In this document: piece by piece, positions 61,479 to 64,000 of the stretch
Position numbering within the stretch: the first letter of the stretch is position 1
Layout: every line of letters begins with the position of its first letter
From: Haloferax mediterranei ATCC 33500
GTDB taxonomy: Archaea; Halobacteriota; Halobacteria; Halobacteriales; Haloferacaceae
Assembly: GCF_000306765.2 (NCBI RefSeq)
Contig: NC_017941.2
Location: 2,728,001-2,792,000, forward strand
DNA: 64,000 bases
Direction: 5' to 3'
Position numbers and translations under genes: made by a program
The notes under the pieces: model-generated
Seen by the model: only the letters and a program-made list of their open reading frames with translations
Database searches by the model: none
What the model was told of the DNA's origin: nothing

Positions 61479-61988
61479 ATGGGACTGATAAATAAGATTC
61501 TCACGAAATATTTTGTACGTGGATTAGTACTGTCGGTGATTGGGGCCCTTCTCGCCGTCTTCGGATTAGTGTTCGGATTCCATGTCGGTGATATGGCTCT
61601 GGAGATGGTCAGTACAAGCGAAGCAACCATTGAGAGAATCCCCGAATCGACTGTACAGTCCGGGACACGACAACTTATAGGCCTTATGATAGCATCGGTC
61701 ATCTTTATATTATTGAACTCAGTTCTTAGTCAGATTCCCATCGTGGGTTCATTCACCGGGTTCAATAGCTCAATTTCTGAGGCGCTATTCGAGACCGCGA
61801 AGTCAGTAGTACTCGTCGCCATTCCGCTAACAATCGTTTTAATTGTTTCTACAATCACCATTTGTGATCTGATGTATAAGGGTGGAGAAATCTCCCGCAA
61901 GATGCGGAATACAACCATATTCAGTACTATGACAATTTTCCCGATGGTGATGTTCTACCAAGTCGGTGTGGAGAGACTTACTATGTGA
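61479..61988 (+). CDS. AT-rich membrane protein of unknown function
   Basis: 169 residues starting MGLINKILTKYFVRGLVLSV. Four hydrophobic segments (about 13-35, 65-85, 105-125 and 145-160). Codon use is markedly more AT-rich and Ile/Lys-rich than core genes, so it was probably acquired. No family recognised; it could be a TA-associated or phage-like membrane factor, but nothing visible proves this. Confidence 0.7.
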   Translation: MGLINKILTKYFVRGLVLSVIGALLAVFGLVFGFHVGDMALEMVSTSEATIERIPESTVQSGTRQLIGLMIASVIFILLNSVLSQIPIVGSFTGFNSSISEALFETAKSVVLVAIPLTIVLIVSTITICDLMYKGGEISRKMRNTTIFSTMTIFPMVMFYQVGVERLTM

Positions 61989-62439
61989 ACTTGGCACTCA
62001 GACGAAGCTAACCGGAGAGATACACGGTACATGGAACCTCTGAGGGAGCTCAAGTTCTGTCCCTCTAAGTCAATCGATAGCTATAATCTACCGCTCAGTG
62101 CTGAATATGCGCCCTGCATTCAGTACGGCTTCGACAAACTGTCACCGTCTGAGGGTTTCAACAGGGGCCATCCGTTTTTATCCAGGCGTTCCCGAGGATG
62201 CGTCAAGCAAATATATCCACCTTCTGTCCGTCCCACACTCGACACAATCGTAATTGTGGATGCCTTCCCACCTACTCGTTCGTTCCCATCGCTTCGACTC
62301 TGTTGAAAAGATCAGCGGAAAACGTCACACACCACTACGTTCGGCACCGCTTCACGACTCGTTTACGAGACCGGACTGGAAACCGTGGCCCCACTCAATC
62401 GAGCGGTCGCACACGAGCACCAGTCCAGATACGCGCAGC
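61989..62439. other. Gene-free stretch with possible decayed mobile-element ends
   Basis: 451 bases, AT-rich to mixed. TTTCAACAG at 62,156-62,164 and CTGTTGAAA at 62,300-62,308 are inverted copies 135 bases apart, a form sometimes seen at haloarchaeal insertion-sequence ends. No transposase frame was found between them. The region probably also holds the 3' end of katG transcription. Confidence 0.4.

Positions 62440-64000
<1,561 letters not shown>

Overview
The window is chromosomal DNA of a haloarchaeon, most likely Haloferax or a close relative. The evidence is high GC with third-position GC bias, strongly acidic predicted proteins, TATA-type promoters with short or absent leaders, archaeal ribosomal protein S6e, an archaeal RNase P RNA, a geranylgeranyl (archaeal lipid) reductase and Bat-type and PAS-type regulators. 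Most of the window (about 1-55,100) is ordinary core chromosome. Coding density is near 90% and genes lie on both strands in short operons.

Layout. 1-4,730: end of a HAD-family hydrolase gene, a small membrane protein, an M28 aminopeptidase, a zinc-ribbon microprotein, oligoendopeptidase F and a universal stress protein. 4,869-8,340: a compact fixABCX operon for electron-transfer flavoprotein, quinone oxidoreductase and ferredoxin. 8,506-10,901: tRNA-Lys(TTT), an M20 deacylase and several small conserved haloarchaeal genes. 11,120-13,689: a small Cys-containing protein, a siroheme nitrite/sulfite reductase and a DUF6360-like protein. 14,084-24,743: two EamA exporters, an ABC exporter, an Lrp regulator, a PAS histidine kinase and a beta-CASP nuclease. 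24,819-35,033: lipid reductase, three zinc-protease-like lipoproteins, RNase P RNA, AMMECR1, and NAD salvage genes pncB and pncA. 35,149-49,298: a second PAS kinase, a PfkB kinase, a Bat-type regulator, an M23-like protein, a lipoate ligase, dihydroorotase, a universal-stress/GNAT cluster, a DHH phosphoesterase and S6e. 49,453-55,051: a repeat-bearing zinc-ribbon protein, a HiPIP-like lipoprotein, an M29 aminopeptidase, 6-phosphogluconate dehydrogenase, a membrane-anchored ferredoxin and a MATE exporter.

The accessory region starts at tRNA-Arg(CCG), 55,113-55,185, and runs to about 62,400. Copies of the tRNA 3' end and its flank recur at 55,327, 55,402, 56,771 and about 59,825, with a weak relic near 61,310. 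Between them sit three modules: an HTH regulator with a PIN-like ribonuclease, a Tat lipoprotein with a Fic AMP-transferase, and a nucleotidyltransferase (MNT) with a HEPN partner. I read this as a tRNA-anchored stack of toxin-antitoxin-type cassettes. An AT-rich membrane protein and a gene-free stretch that may hold a decayed mobile-element end follow. The window ends inside katG. No integrase, CRISPR array or intact transposase was seen.

DUF names are given from memory and were not checked against a database. Start codons were chosen from alignment of recognisable N-termini, Shine-Dalgarno-like sequences, overlap with upstream genes and TATA spacing.
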